64,000 bases of DNA from JALORV01 sp963766365 (GCA_963766365.1 CAVXZK010000014.1:287388-351387); one strand, 5' to 3'. Positions 17,569 to 26,017 are shown, counted from the first letter of the stretch. Made by a program: numbers and translations. Notes: generated from the letters alone by a model not told the origin.

Positions 17569-18096
17569 CTAGAACGTGACCGACACCTGGACCGTGTCGG
17601 AGTAGCTCGCGACCGGAGTGTCCTGGTCGACCGTGGTCTGGACGCAGAGGTTCACGGTACGCGGACCACCCGATCCCGAAAACGTCGCGGAGGCATCCAG
17701 GGTATCGATGCCTGCGGTCGAACCCCAGTCCGCGCCAGCGCCGAATACCGGACACGACGTGTAATCGGCGCCGGAAAGCGCCGGCCGCTTGACCGCGTAG
17801 CCCACGAAGTTGCCACCGGCTGCCATGCGGCGAGTGCCGCTGAAGTTAATGCCGTTGTTCACGGCGACTACCGGCAGCGCGCCCCGGTTGCAGGTCAGCG
17901 TCACGCTGCCCGTCGTAATCAGGTTCGTCACGGCCGTCGGAGCCTGCGCGCCGAAATTGGCGTTGACCGGTGCGCTGACACTGCATGTTCCGTTCACCTG
18001 TACCTGCACGTTGACGTTGACCTGGGCCTGCGCGGTCAGCGGAATCCCGACCGCCAGCAGCGCCCCGGCGAGACAGAGACGAATGGCCTTCATCAT
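17569..18096 (-). CDS. SCPU-domain pilus subunit, likely major pilin
   Basis: 175 aa from ATG 18096 (a second ATG follows at once). A signal peptide ends TAQAQ. The mature domain starts VNVQVQVNGTCSVSAPVNANFG and ends with the typical SCPU last strand TPVASYSDTVQVSVTF; three further cysteines (TCNRG, SCPVFG, NLCVQ) fit family disulfides. First gene of the four-gene pilus operon, as expected for the major rod subunit (CsuA/B-like). The SD AAGGGA lies about nine bases before the start on the minus strand. Confidence 0.88.
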   Translation of the reverse strand: MMKAIRLCLAGALLAVGIPLTAQAQVNVNVQVQVNGTCSVSAPVNANFGAQAPTAVTNLITTGSVTLTCNRGALPVVAVNNGINFSGTRRMAAGGNFVGYAVKRPALSGADYTSCPVFGAGADWGSTAGIDTLDASATFSGSGGPRTVNLCVQTTVDQDTPVASYSDTVQVSVTF

Positions 18097-18266
18097 GATG
18101 AGTAATCCCTTACAGTCCGTTGGATGCCCGCGTGGCGGGGTCGATAGCTGCAAAGCCCATCGTACCCATAACACGGTATGGCAAAGCCGAGAGAAGGGCC
18201 CGCCGCAACGGGCATTTCGGCCCCGGGCGCCTCTGAACGGCGGCCGGATGGCCCCGGACGGCGGCA

Positions 18267-18998
18267 CTACCGCGGCCGCATCACCCGCGGCGGAAAGTAC
18301 GGCTTCTTCAGCGCCCGTCCCTGGCCCAGCACGAACCCCGTCTGCTTGGCGAGCTTCAGCTGCTCTTCCCGCTCGATGCCGGCGAGCACGAAGGTTTCGC
18401 GCGTCAGGCCGAGGGCGTTGACTTCGCGTGACATCTCGAACCAGGTTTCCTCGCGCACCGAGATCGGTGCCAGCATCTTCGCGAAATCCGGGGCAACGAA
18501 GTCGATCGCGCTCATTTCCATGCTGGCGCGCGGTTCGGCGAAGCGGTAGCCGACCGGGACCTGGTAGCTGCGCAGCAGATCGATGAACTCGCGCACGCGG
18601 TACGGCCAGCGCAGCCGTTCCATCGCGCCGCGCAACAGCACGGACAATCGATGGGTGGTAAGGCGGTGGCTGTCGAGGGTCCGCACGAGTGCTTCGAGCG
18701 AGCGCTCGACCGAGCCGAACGAGATCGTCACGGCGACGCGCTCGACACGCTCATTTTCGAGCATCGAGAACGCATGTTCGAGGGCCGCGAGCTGGATCTG
18801 CGCGCGCAGCGAGCGATCAGGCTCGAAGTCGGCGGTCCACACATAGAGCTCGTCGAACCAACGCTCCGATCCCACAAGCGTGCGCGTAGGCCACACCAGC
18901 GCACGCACCCGCGAGCCAAAACGGCTCAGCGGATCGACAGTGGGGTCGACTTCGAGGTGATGCGTACCGAGTTCGCGACGAGGTTCGGGGGTGGCCAT
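18267..18998 (-). CDS. Degenerate EAL-like protein, tandem paralogue A
   Basis: 243 aa from ATG 18998; in-frame ATG 19028 and TTG 19064 are alternatives. The protein is clearly paralogous to the next gene upstream (shared WPTR-x-L, ERWFDELY, SFG-x-x-ER-x-L and FVLGQGRALKKPY-type blocks). The overall layout resembles an EAL phosphodiesterase domain. The last block VLAGIEREEQLKLAKQTGFVLGQG mirrors the EAL ending with AEGVET and GxxxxQG. The N-terminal EAL motif and the metal-binding DDFG are absent, so catalysis on cyclic-di-GMP is unlikely; ligand or protein binding is possible. The EAL link is my inference from pattern. Confidence 0.6.
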   Translation of the reverse strand: MATPEPRRELGTHHLEVDPTVDPLSRFGSRVRALVWPTRTLVGSERWFDELYVWTADFEPDRSLRAQIQLAALEHAFSMLENERVERVAVTISFGSVERSLEALVRTLDSHRLTTHRLSVLLRGAMERLRWPYRVREFIDLLRSYQVPVGYRFAEPRASMEMSAIDFVAPDFAKMLAPISVREETWFEMSREVNALGLTRETFVLAGIEREEQLKLAKQTGFVLGQGRALKKPYFPPRVMRPR

Positions 18999-19073
18999 GG
19001 TGTGTTCGCGTTCCTGGGGCGCGAACATCGCTGGATTCTCTGTCAATTCGGTCTTCACAGCCAAGCGCAGGTG

Positions 19074-19778
19074 TCAGCTTTTCGTCGGTAGTGCGGGAGG
19101 AGGGTATGGCAGGCGCACGGCGCGGCCCTGTCCAAGCTCAAAGCCGGCGCGCACGGCGCAGTCGCGCTGTGCGCGGGACTCGAGCGCCCCGACGATGGTG
19201 GACTTGGTGTCCAGTCCCAGTGCGCGCACCTCGAGCGCCAGGTCGCTCCATGTTTCGGCGCGGGTGGTGGCCGGCGCCAGCACCTTGGCAAAGATCGGCT
19301 GGACCAGATCAACGCCGCTGATCTCCATGCTGACACGCGGCGCCGTCAGTCGGTAGCCCACGGCGATCTTCAGCCCGCGCAGCATGTCGGCAAAGCCGCG
19401 CAGGCGGTAGCGCGAGCGCAGCCGCTGCGGAGCGCCGCGCATCAGCACGAACATGCGGTGCGCCAGCAGCACGTTGTTCTCGAACAGCGCCGTCAGCGGA
19501 TCGAGCGCGCGTTCGATGGTCCCGAAAGAGATCGTCACGCCGATACGCTCGACGAGGTCATAGTCCAGCCACAGGAAGGCATCCTTGATGGCTTCGATCT
19601 GGATCTTCGCCCGTTGCGTCGTGCTGGCGGAGCCGCCTTCGGTCCAGATATACAGTTCATCGAACCAGCGCTCGGCAGTGACGAGCGAACGAGTCGGCCA
19701 CAGCGTCGCGCGGACGGCGCCGCGGAAGCTGCTGGCCTGTTCGGCAGTCCCTGCTTCGAGCGGACTCGGGGGTGTCAT
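19074..19778 (-). CDS. Degenerate EAL-like protein, tandem paralogue B
   Basis: 234 aa. Shares its whole length with paralogue A: LWPTRSLVTAERWFDELYIW, VERIGVTISFGTIERALDPL, APRVSMEISGVDLVQPIFAK, and an EAL-like ending ALESRAQRDCAVRAGFELGQG. As in A, the catalytic glutamate and aspartate positions of true EAL domains are missing. It lies upstream of A on the same strand and the two are close enough to be one transcript, which points to an ancient tandem duplication. It may be a regulatory partner of the adjacent pilus operon, but only proximity supports that. Confidence 0.6.
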   Translation of the reverse strand: MTPPSPLEAGTAEQASSFRGAVRATLWPTRSLVTAERWFDELYIWTEGGSASTTQRAKIQIEAIKDAFLWLDYDLVERIGVTISFGTIERALDPLTALFENNVLLAHRMFVLMRGAPQRLRSRYRLRGFADMLRGLKIAVGYRLTAPRVSMEISGVDLVQPIFAKVLAPATTRAETWSDLALEVRALGLDTKSTIVGALESRAQRDCAVRAGFELGQGRAVRLPYPPPALPTKS

Positions 19779-19879
19779 GGCTCAAGGATGCCATCAATGC
19801 GGTATTCCGGCGCATTTTCGGGACTGCCGTCGGGCTGCCACCCTGATCCGATCGCCCGAGCGGCAGGCGAGTCGCGCTG

Positions 19880-20563
19880 TCAGTGTCCCCGGCCGCCCGC
19901 CGCCCGGGGCCCGTAGGTCCTGAAGCGCTCGAGCACGCGCTGCATCTCCCCGGCATCGAGGCGGGGCGGCTCGCCAAGCGCGCAGGCCGCGAGGTAGATG
20001 CCGGCGAGGTGCTCGATCTCGATCGCCAGCGCCAGTGCCTGATCGAGCGATGCACCGCAGGCAATCACGCCGTGATGCGCCAGAAGGCAGGCGCGTCGTC
20101 CGGCCAGCGCATGCAGCGCGTGGTCCGAGAGTTCCTGGGTGCCGAAGGTGGCATACGGGGCACAGCGAATGTCGCTGCCGCCGGCCATCGCCACCATGTA
20201 GTGGAAGGGCGGCAGTCCCCGGCCGTGACAGGCCAGTGCGGTGGCATGCGGCGAGTGGGTATGAACGATCGCGTCGAACTCCGGCCGGGACGCATAAATG
20301 TCTCGGTGGAAGCGCCATTCGGAAGACGGAGCCCGGGTGCCGGCGGCGTCTCCCGCAGTCGACACGAACACGATGTCCTCAGGCGCCAGATCCGTGTAGG
20401 GCACTCCGGTGGGCGTGACGACGAACCCGTGCTGTGCACCGCGGGTGCAGCGCGACGAGACGTTGCCCGACTTGTTGACGTTGATGCCCGCCGCGTTCAT
20501 CGCGCGGGCGGCCTCGATGACCGCATTCCGGAGTGCCGGGCCGTCTTCGGACGGTGCTGTCAT
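19880..20563 (-). CDS. Class II aldolase, FucA-like (probable Ald2 of the DHAP shunt)
   Basis: 227 aa. Close to L-fuculose-1-phosphate aldolase along its length: GNVSSR, TPTGVPYTDL, SSEWRFH, IVHTHSPHATA with the zinc histidines, PPFHYMVAMAGG, CAPYATFGTQELS and LLAHHGVIA with the third zinc histidine. Its start overlaps the mtnA stop (ATGA), so the two are co-translated. In the DHAP shunt described in Rhodospirillum rubrum and some E. coli, MtnA makes 5-methylthioribulose-1-phosphate (or the 5-deoxy form), and a FucA-like Ald2 splits it into DHAP and an aldehyde. The alternative, MtnB dehydratase, fits less well because the resemblance is to FucA and no mtnC or mtnD gene is nearby. Confidence 0.85.
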   Translation of the reverse strand: MTAPSEDGPALRNAVIEAARAMNAAGINVNKSGNVSSRCTRGAQHGFVVTPTGVPYTDLAPEDIVFVSTAGDAAGTRAPSSEWRFHRDIYASRPEFDAIVHTHSPHATALACHGRGLPPFHYMVAMAGGSDIRCAPYATFGTQELSDHALHALAGRRACLLAHHGVIACGASLDQALALAIEIEHLAGIYLAACALGEPPRLDAGEMQRVLERFRTYGPRAAGGRGH

Positions 20564-21642
20564 GCGGCGCGCCGGTGTTCGGGAAAGAGTTCGATGAGCC
20601 GGGCCGGCTCGGCGACCCCGCGCTCGGTGATGATGCCCGTCACCAGCCGCGCGGGCGTGACGTCGAATGCGGGATTGGCGACCGCGGTCGAGCCGGCCAT
20701 CAACCGCACACTGGCGGGCGCGCCGGTGGCATCGAGTCCGTTCACCATCAGGACCTCGCTTGCTGCGCGTTCCTCGATCGGGATCGTCAGGCCGTCCGTG
20801 ATCGCCCAGTCGATCGTCGGTGAGGGCACGGCGGCGTAGAACGGCACGTTGTTGTCATGCGCCGCCAGGGCCTTGAGGTAGGTGCCGATCTTGTTGGCCA
20901 CATCGCCTTGCGCCGAAACGCGGTCGGCACCGACGATGACCATGTCGACCTGACCGTGCTGCATCAGGTGGCCGCCGGCGTTGTCGACGATCAGCGTGTG
21001 CGCCACGCCGTGCGCAGCCAGTTCCCACGCGGTGAGCAGCCCCTGGTTGCGCGGCCTCGTTTCGTCGACCCACACGTGCAGCGGAATTCCGTCGTCGTGT
21101 GCCGCATAGATCGCCGAGAGCGCCGTGCCGTGATCGACCGCGGCGAGCCAGCCGGTATTGCAATGAGTGAGCACGTTGATCGGGCGACGAATACGGGAGT
21201 GCAAAGTGCGCATCAGTGCGGCACCGTGCGCGCCGATCAGACGGTTCAGCCGAACATCCTCCTCGGCAATGCGTCCGGCTTCGTCCCAGGCCGCCGCCGC
21301 GCGCTGCGCCGCCGGTAGGGCCGCGCTCAGTGCGCGCAGCCGATCGAGGGCCCAGCGGAGGTTCACTGCGGTGGGACGGGCCGCCAGCAGCTGCGCGTGC
21401 GCGGCAGCCAGTGCGGTGTCCGAAGCATCGGAGCGCAGCGCCAGAGCCAGCCCGTAGGCGCCTGTCACGCCGATCAGCGGCGCGCCACGCACCACCATCG
21501 TGCGGATCGCGTGCTCCACCGCAGCCGCGGAGGCCAGTTCGCGCGTCTCGAACCGGTGCGGAAGGAGACTCTGGTCGACCACACCGACAGCGCTGTCGCC
21601 GATCGGCCAGATCGAGCGCATCGGAGTGCCGTTGACCTTCAT
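20560..21642 (-). CDS. mtnA: S-methyl-5-thioribose-1-phosphate isomerase
   Basis: 360 aa from ATG 21642. Belongs to the eIF2B/MtnA aldose-1-phosphate isomerase family: MVVRGAPLIGVTGAYG (phosphate loop), LTHCNTGWLAA with the catalytic cysteine, VWVDETRPRNQG, and VGADRVSAQGDVANKIGTY with the catalytic aspartate. It converts 5-methylthioribose-1-phosphate to 5-methylthioribulose-1-phosphate. The residues are those of MtnA rather than of ribose-1,5-bisphosphate isomerase. It overlaps the FucA-like aldolase gene downstream. Confidence 0.92.
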   Translation of the reverse strand: MKVNGTPMRSIWPIGDSAVGVVDQSLLPHRFETRELASAAAVEHAIRTMVVRGAPLIGVTGAYGLALALRSDASDTALAAAHAQLLAARPTAVNLRWALDRLRALSAALPAAQRAAAAWDEAGRIAEEDVRLNRLIGAHGAALMRTLHSRIRRPINVLTHCNTGWLAAVDHGTALSAIYAAHDDGIPLHVWVDETRPRNQGLLTAWELAAHGVAHTLIVDNAGGHLMQHGQVDMVIVGADRVSAQGDVANKIGTYLKALAAHDNNVPFYAAVPSPTIDWAITDGLTIPIEERAASEVLMVNGLDATGAPASVRLMAGSTAVANPAFDVTPARLVTGIITERGVAEPARLIELFPEHRRAA

Positions 21643-21693
21643 GCGCAGATTGTAGGACCCGTACCTGGCCGCCATGTGACCGCAGAAATGCAT

Positions 21694-21714
21694 AGCCCCG
21701 CACAAGGCGGGGCT
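21694..21714 (-). terminator. Hairpin after the beta-barrel gene, possible terminator
   Basis: An 8-bp perfect stem, agccccgc at 21694-21701 with 21707-21714, and a five-base loop. It lies 22 bases past the stop of the minus-strand outer-membrane gene and before mtnA. Only a short T-rich stretch follows on the minus strand, so termination may be partial. Confidence 0.4.
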
Positions 21715-21735
21715 AGGCGGGCTGGGCAGAGCCGT

Positions 21736-22362
21736 TCAGAAGCGGAACGCAATCCCGAGCGTGTACATGTCGACGTCGTAGTCCGGATTGGTGCCGTCGT
21801 CGCCCTTGGAGCGATCCCAGTCAAGGCGTGCGGTCCATGACGGCAGGAAGTCCCACGAGACGCCGGCGCCGTAGATCATCTGGCCGCTGGTTCCGCGGGT
21901 CGAGGCGTCGTAGTTCGTGATCGCGCCGGTCTGCAGGTCCTGCACCTGCGCCAGGCCGCTGATCTTGGACATCATCGATCCGTAGCCGACCCGCCCCATG
22001 ATCGCGGCCGGGCCGATCGGAATGCGGCCCACCAGCGAAAGCGACCAGATCTGTGAGTAGACGTCGGCGTTGCTCGGCAGGGGCATGGTGCCGGCGGGGG
22101 GGTTCAACAGCACACCCTGCGTGTTGGCGGCACCGAAGTCGTTGAAGCCGCCTTCGATACCGATGTAGGGCAGGAACATGTAGCCGGCGAAAAACTTCCA
22201 GGCAAACGGTGCGTCGTCACAGTCGAGACCCGGCGGAGTCGAAGAGCACAGGTCCGGATAGTTGCCGATACCCGCGCCGAAGCCGACATAGCCCTTGCCA
22301 TCCTGGGCCTGCGCACTCGCGCTCGCTGCCGCCAGCATGAGCGTCACGATGACTGCTCGCAT
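21736..22362 (-). CDS. Outer-membrane beta-barrel protein (OmpA/OmpW-like fold)
   Basis: 208 aa from ATG 22362, preceded by AAGGGGT. A signal peptide ends ASAQAQ. The mature protein consists of alternating amphipathic strands (GKGYVGFGAGIG, APFAWKFFAGYMFLPYIGIEGGFNDFG, SLSLVGRIPIGPAAIMGRVGYG, YGAGVSWDFLPSWTARLDWDR) and ends MYTLGIAFRF with the terminal Phe used for outer-membrane targeting. That is an eight-strand porin-like barrel. Two cysteines (DLCSS, DCDD) sit in a likely extracellular loop. The function is unknown. Confidence 0.85.
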   Translation of the reverse strand: MRAVIVTLMLAAASASAQAQDGKGYVGFGAGIGNYPDLCSSTPPGLDCDDAPFAWKFFAGYMFLPYIGIEGGFNDFGAANTQGVLLNPPAGTMPLPSNADVYSQIWSLSLVGRIPIGPAAIMGRVGYGSMMSKISGLAQVQDLQTGAITNYDASTRGTSGQMIYGAGVSWDFLPSWTARLDWDRSKGDDGTNPDYDVDMYTLGIAFRF

Positions 22363-22508
22363 GTTTACCCCTTCCTGAGTGAAACGCACCGCGCGAGTCT
22401 AGTGAGCCCGCACTGCGGTAGCAATGCGCTCATGCCGGGATTTGCCGTCAGGATCGCGGGCTTATCGCGTGTTTTGGACGGCGCCAGAACACTTCGCGGT
22501 GCGTCGCC

Positions 22509-22652
22509 CTAGCGCCGGCTGCGCGCTTCCTCGGCCTCGATCTGCTTGTTGAAGAAGCGGCGGAACCAGACACCCATGCCGACGATGAAGACGATCGTGA
22601 ACAGTGACATCAGGCCGATGTCGGTGGTGAACAGCAGCTTCAGGGCTTCCAT
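22509..22652 (-). CDS. DUF3149-type single-pass micro-protein
   Basis: 47 aa. It starts MEALKLLFTTDIGLMSLFTI, crosses the membrane once and ends with a charged tail FNKQIEAEEARSRR. This matches the DUF3149 family, tiny membrane proteins found mainly in betaproteobacteria and of unknown function. Start at ATG 22652 with GAGGA about six bases upstream on the minus strand; stop TAG at 22509-22511. It lies 36 bases downstream of the DksA-like gene and may be co-transcribed with it. Confidence 0.8.
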   Translation of the reverse strand: MEALKLLFTTDIGLMSLFTIVFIVGMGVWFRRFFNKQIEAEEARSRR

Positions 22653-22688
22653 TACGGTTCCTCGGCGATCGGTGGGTCCGTGCAGGGC

Positions 22689-23087
22689 TCAGGCACGCGT
22701 ACGCCGGGCCACCAACGCCGCGCGTTCGTTGCGCTCCTGGCATTCGGTGCAACGGGCCGCCGCCGGATTCGCGGTCAGGCGTTCGCGCGCGATGTCGTCA
22801 CCGCAATCCACGCAGCAGCCGTACTCGCCAGTGGCGACGCGCTCGAGCGCCGCATCGAGCAGTGCCAATTCCTCGGCGTCGCGGGCGACGTACGCGATGT
22901 CCATCGAGGTCTCGGCCTCGGCGGCCGCGTCGTCGTCGGTGTCGGCACGGCGATTGGGCAGCGCGGCGTCGTCGTGCTGGTCGAGCCCGTGGCGGTGCAG
23001 GCGGTCCGAGACTGCGCCGCCGACCTGGTTGCGCAGCGCGCGCAGGCGCGCACGCAATGTCTCCAGCTCATGGGCCGACAGTGGCAT
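22689..23087 (-). CDS. TraR/DksA-family C4 zinc-finger protein
   Basis: 132 aa from ATG 23087, which has GGGGA upstream. Residues 1-85 form the coiled-coil hairpin (ELETLRARLRALRNQVGGAV, an acidic DTDDDAAAEAE stretch, EELALLDAALERVATGEYG). The C4 finger follows as CVDCGDDI with a second half CTEC. DksA-like proteins enter the RNA polymerase secondary channel or bind near it and alter transcription. The protein is shorter than true DksA (about 150 aa), so a paralogue is more likely. It is divergent from the Pat gene. Confidence 0.85.
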   Translation of the reverse strand: MPLSAHELETLRARLRALRNQVGGAVSDRLHRHGLDQHDDAALPNRRADTDDDAAAEAETSMDIAYVARDAEELALLDAALERVATGEYGCCVDCGDDIARERLTANPAAARCTECQERNERAALVARRTRA

Positions 23088-23203
23088 TTTGTTCCCCAAC
23101 CCTCTGGGGTGAGGGTACGGGCCGCGATCGGTACCGCGTTGATGCTTGTCAACGTCATTTCGAGCCTTTACACCCTTGCGACGCGGCTTCAATCTGCTAA
23201 CGT

Positions 23204-23235
23204 GCAACTTATGTTGCGGCGCCGCAACGCGTTGC
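23204..23235. promoter_or_regulatory. Interleaved GCAAC/GTTGC palindromes upstream of the Pat gene
   Basis: Alternating half-sites: GCAAC at 23204-23208, GTTGC at 23213-23217, GCAAC at 23224-23228, GTTGC at 23231-23235. They form a 16-bp perfect palindrome (23213-23228) overlapping a 12-bp one (23224-23235). The array ends 52 bases before the Pat start codon and lies in the divergent DksA-Pat region. A regulator site is inferred. Confidence 0.4.
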
Positions 23236-23287
23236 TGGAGCCCTCCGGAGCCGTCCTGCCGACGGCTCTGACGGAGATCCTCGCTTC

Positions 23288-26017
23288 ATGAGCATAGACA
23301 GCGTTCACTATCTGCGACCGGCGATGATGCCGCGGTCGATCGCCGTGGTCGGCGCGAGCCCGCGCCACGATTCGCTCGGTCGATTCGTTTACACGAATGT
23401 GATGGCGGCGGGGTTCAAGGGCGACGTCTACGCCGTCAATCCGCGCCATCGCACGATCGACGGTCTTCCCTGCCTGCCTTCCCTTTCCGCGCTGCCGAGC
23501 AAGGTCGACCTCGCGGTTGTCGTGACGGGGGCGCACAACGTGCCGGGCATCATCGACGAGGCCGGCCGAAAAGGCATTCCGGCCATGCTGGTGCTGTCGC
23601 CGGGTCTGTGCGAGGAAGGCCCGGAGCGGCGCGCGCTGGAGCGCGAGGTGCTGCAACGTGCCCGTGAGGCGCGTGTCCGGTTGCTCGGACCGAACTGCCT
23701 CGGGCTGATGCGTCCGGACATCGGGCTCAATGCCAGCTGGGCCAAGACGATGGCGCGGCCGGGTGCGGTGGCATTGGTGTCGCAGTCGGGCGCGGTGACG
23801 ACTTCGCTGCTTGACTATGCCTGGACAGCGGGCTTCGGCTTTTCGTCGGTGATCGCCACCGGCGCAGAGTCGGATGTCTCGTTGGCGGAGATCCTCGATT
23901 ACCTTGCCGGTGACCCGGTGACGCGATCGATCCTGCTGTACATCGAAGGCATACACGACGCGCGGCCGCTGATGTCCAGCATTCGCGTCGCTGCCAGCGT
24001 GAAGCCAGTCATCGTGCTGAAGGCCGGGCGGCACGCCGCAGGAGCGCGGGTCGTCATGAGCCATACCGGCGCGCTGGTGGGCAACGATGCGGTGTTCGAC
24101 GCGGCGCTGCGCCGAGTCGGCGCGGTGCGGGTGCCGAAGATCGGCCATCTGTTCGCGGCGGCCGAAGCGCTGGCCAACGGGCGCCTGCCGCGCGGCAATC
24201 GGCTCGCGATCCTCTCCAATGGCAGCGGGCCGGGTGCGCTGGCGGCTGACGCCACCGAAGACAACCATGTCGAGCTGGCCAAGTTGTCCGACGCCACGCG
24301 CGCTGCGCTCGACGCGACGCTTCCTCCGGGCTGGTCGCATGCGAACCCGGTGGATGTACTGGCCGATGGCGATGCCGGTCGCATGGCCAGCGCGCTGCAG
24401 TTGCTGATCGATGATCGGGCCAACGACGGCGTCCTGGTGCTGTTTGCGCCGACGCCACGAGTGGGTGCGGAACAGGCAGCGCGGGCGATGCTGCCGATCG
24501 CTGCGGCGGCGGAGAAACCGGTCGTCAGCGCATGGCTGGGCGAGAAGGACGCAGGTCGTGGTCGCGCCGCGTTCAAGGCCGCCTCGTTGCCGGCGCTGCA
24601 GAACCCCGAGCGCGGCGTCGAATGCTTCGGCTATCTCGCGCAGTACATCCGCAACCGCGAACTGCGGCTGCAGGTGCCGCCGCCGCGCATCGACGAGTTG
24701 AAGTTCGACGTGCAGGCGGCGCGCCGGATCATCGATACCGCGCGCAGCGCCGGACGCCACACGCTGGACGAGCAGGATTCGAAGGCGCTGCTGGCCTCGT
24801 TCGGCATCGAGACTGCGATGGGGCTGTTCGCACGCAGCGCAATGGAAGCGCGGCAGGCGGCGCAGCAACTCGGCTTTCCGGTCGTGCTGAAGGTGCGCGC
24901 CGATGGAATCACCCACAAGAGCGACGTCGGCGGCGTGATCCTGGGGGTGCAGACCGCCGACGAAGTCGAGAGCGGGTTCGAGTCGATCGCGCAACGGCTT
25001 GCCGAGCGTGCGCCGACGGCGCGCTTCGTCGGCGTTCTGGTGCAGAAGATGGTCATCCGGCCGCAGGGCCGCGAACTGATCGTCGGGCTCACGCGCGATC
25101 CGAACTTCGGGCCGGTCGTGACCTTCGGCATGGGCGGCATTGCGGTAGAGATCTTCAAGGACTCGGCGATGGCTCTGCCGCCGCTCAACGGGTTCCTGGC
25201 GCGCGATCTGATCTCGCGCACCCGGGTCTCGCGCATGCTGGAGGCGTTCCGCGGCGCGCCGGCGGTCGACATGGACCGGCTGATCGACGTGCTGCTGCGG
25301 GTCTCCGAGCTCGCCTGCGAAATCCCCGCGGTGCGGGAACTGGACATCAATCCGCTGCTGGCCGACGAGCACGGCATCATCGCGCTGGATGCCCGCGTGC
25401 TGGTGTCTGACGGGCCGCTGGCCGCCGATGCGACGTATTCGCACCTCGCGATCCACCCCTACCCGCGCGCGCTGGTCCGCGAGGTGACGGTGAAAAGCGG
25501 CCGCGTGCTGCTCCGGCCGATCCGCCCCGAGGACGCCGAGGCCGAGAAGCGCTTCATCAGCCGATTGTCTCCGCGCACGTCGTACCTGCGCTTCCACGCG
25601 CCGATACGTGAACTGACGATGGAGCGCCTGGTGCGCTACACGCAGATCGACTACGACCGCGAGATGGCGTTCGTGGCCATCGATACGACCGATGAACTGC
25701 ACGAGATCCGCGGCATCTCGCGCTATACGTGCAATCCGGACGGCAAGACCGCTGAATTCGGCGTCATCGTCGAGGACGCCTGGCAGGGGCGCGGCGTCGG
25801 CCATGTGTTGATGCAGGCGATCGAGGAGACGGCACGTGCCCGCGGCCTCACCGAGCTGATCGGCCTGGTGCTGAAGGACAACGACGAGATGGGCGAGCTG
25901 ATGCGCAAACGCGGCTACGCGCCACACCGCGACGAGGACGATCCGGGCGTCCTGCGCTACATCAAGCCGCTGGTCGAACCGGCGCCCGGACCGCTGGAAG
26001 CGGCAGCCGCGGAGTAA
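23288..26017 (+). CDS. Pat-type bifunctional ADP-forming acyl-CoA synthetase/GNAT protein acetyltransferase
   Basis: 909 aa, the typical size of YfiQ/PatZ. Domain order: CoA-binding domain (residues about 10-135, IAVVGASP, NPRHRTIDGLP), ligase-type CoA domains with MSHTGALVGND, an ATP-grasp domain (about 490-710, GFPVVLKVRADGITHKSDVGGV), and a C-terminal GNAT domain (about 740-885, LLRPIRPEDAEAEKRF, EDAWQGRGVGHVLM). Proteins of this type acetylate lysines, for example of acetyl-CoA synthetase, using acetyl-CoA; the synthetase part usually lacks activity in Pat and serves as a sensor. The gene is divergent from the DksA-like gene. Confidence 0.92.
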   Translation: MSIDSVHYLRPAMMPRSIAVVGASPRHDSLGRFVYTNVMAAGFKGDVYAVNPRHRTIDGLPCLPSLSALPSKVDLAVVVTGAHNVPGIIDEAGRKGIPAMLVLSPGLCEEGPERRALEREVLQRAREARVRLLGPNCLGLMRPDIGLNASWAKTMARPGAVALVSQSGAVTTSLLDYAWTAGFGFSSVIATGAESDVSLAEILDYLAGDPVTRSILLYIEGIHDARPLMSSIRVAASVKPVIVLKAGRHAAGARVVMSHTGALVGNDAVFDAALRRVGAVRVPKIGHLFAAAEALANGRLPRGNRLAILSNGSGPGALAADATEDNHVELAKLSDATRAALDATLPPGWSHANPVDVLADGDAGRMASALQLLIDDRANDGVLVLFAPTPRVGAEQAARAMLPIAAAAEKPVVSAWLGEKDAGRGRAAFKAASLPALQNPERGVECFGYLAQYIRNRELRLQVPPPRIDELKFDVQAARRIIDTARSAGRHTLDEQDSKALLASFGIETAMGLFARSAMEARQAAQQLGFPVVLKVRADGITHKSDVGGVILGVQTADEVESGFESIAQRLAERAPTARFVGVLVQKMVIRPQGRELIVGLTRDPNFGPVVTFGMGGIAVEIFKDSAMALPPLNGFLARDLISRTRVSRMLEAFRGAPAVDMDRLIDVLLRVSELACEIPAVRELDINPLLADEHGIIALDARVLVSDGPLAADATYSHLAIHPYPRALVREVTVKSGRVLLRPIRPEDAEAEKRFISRLSPRTSYLRFHAPIRELTMERLVRYTQIDYDREMAFVAIDTTDELHEIRGISRYTCNPDGKTAEFGVIVEDAWQGRGVGHVLMQAIEETARARGLTELIGLVLKDNDEMGELMRKRGYAPHRDEDDPGVLRYIKPLVEPAPGPLEAAAAE

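Noticed and set aside
23189..25927. 912-codon open frame on the minus strand
   Set aside because: It is fully antisense to the Pat gene, lacks any family motif and is rich in R, H, Q and D, as expected for a shadow of a high-GC gene.
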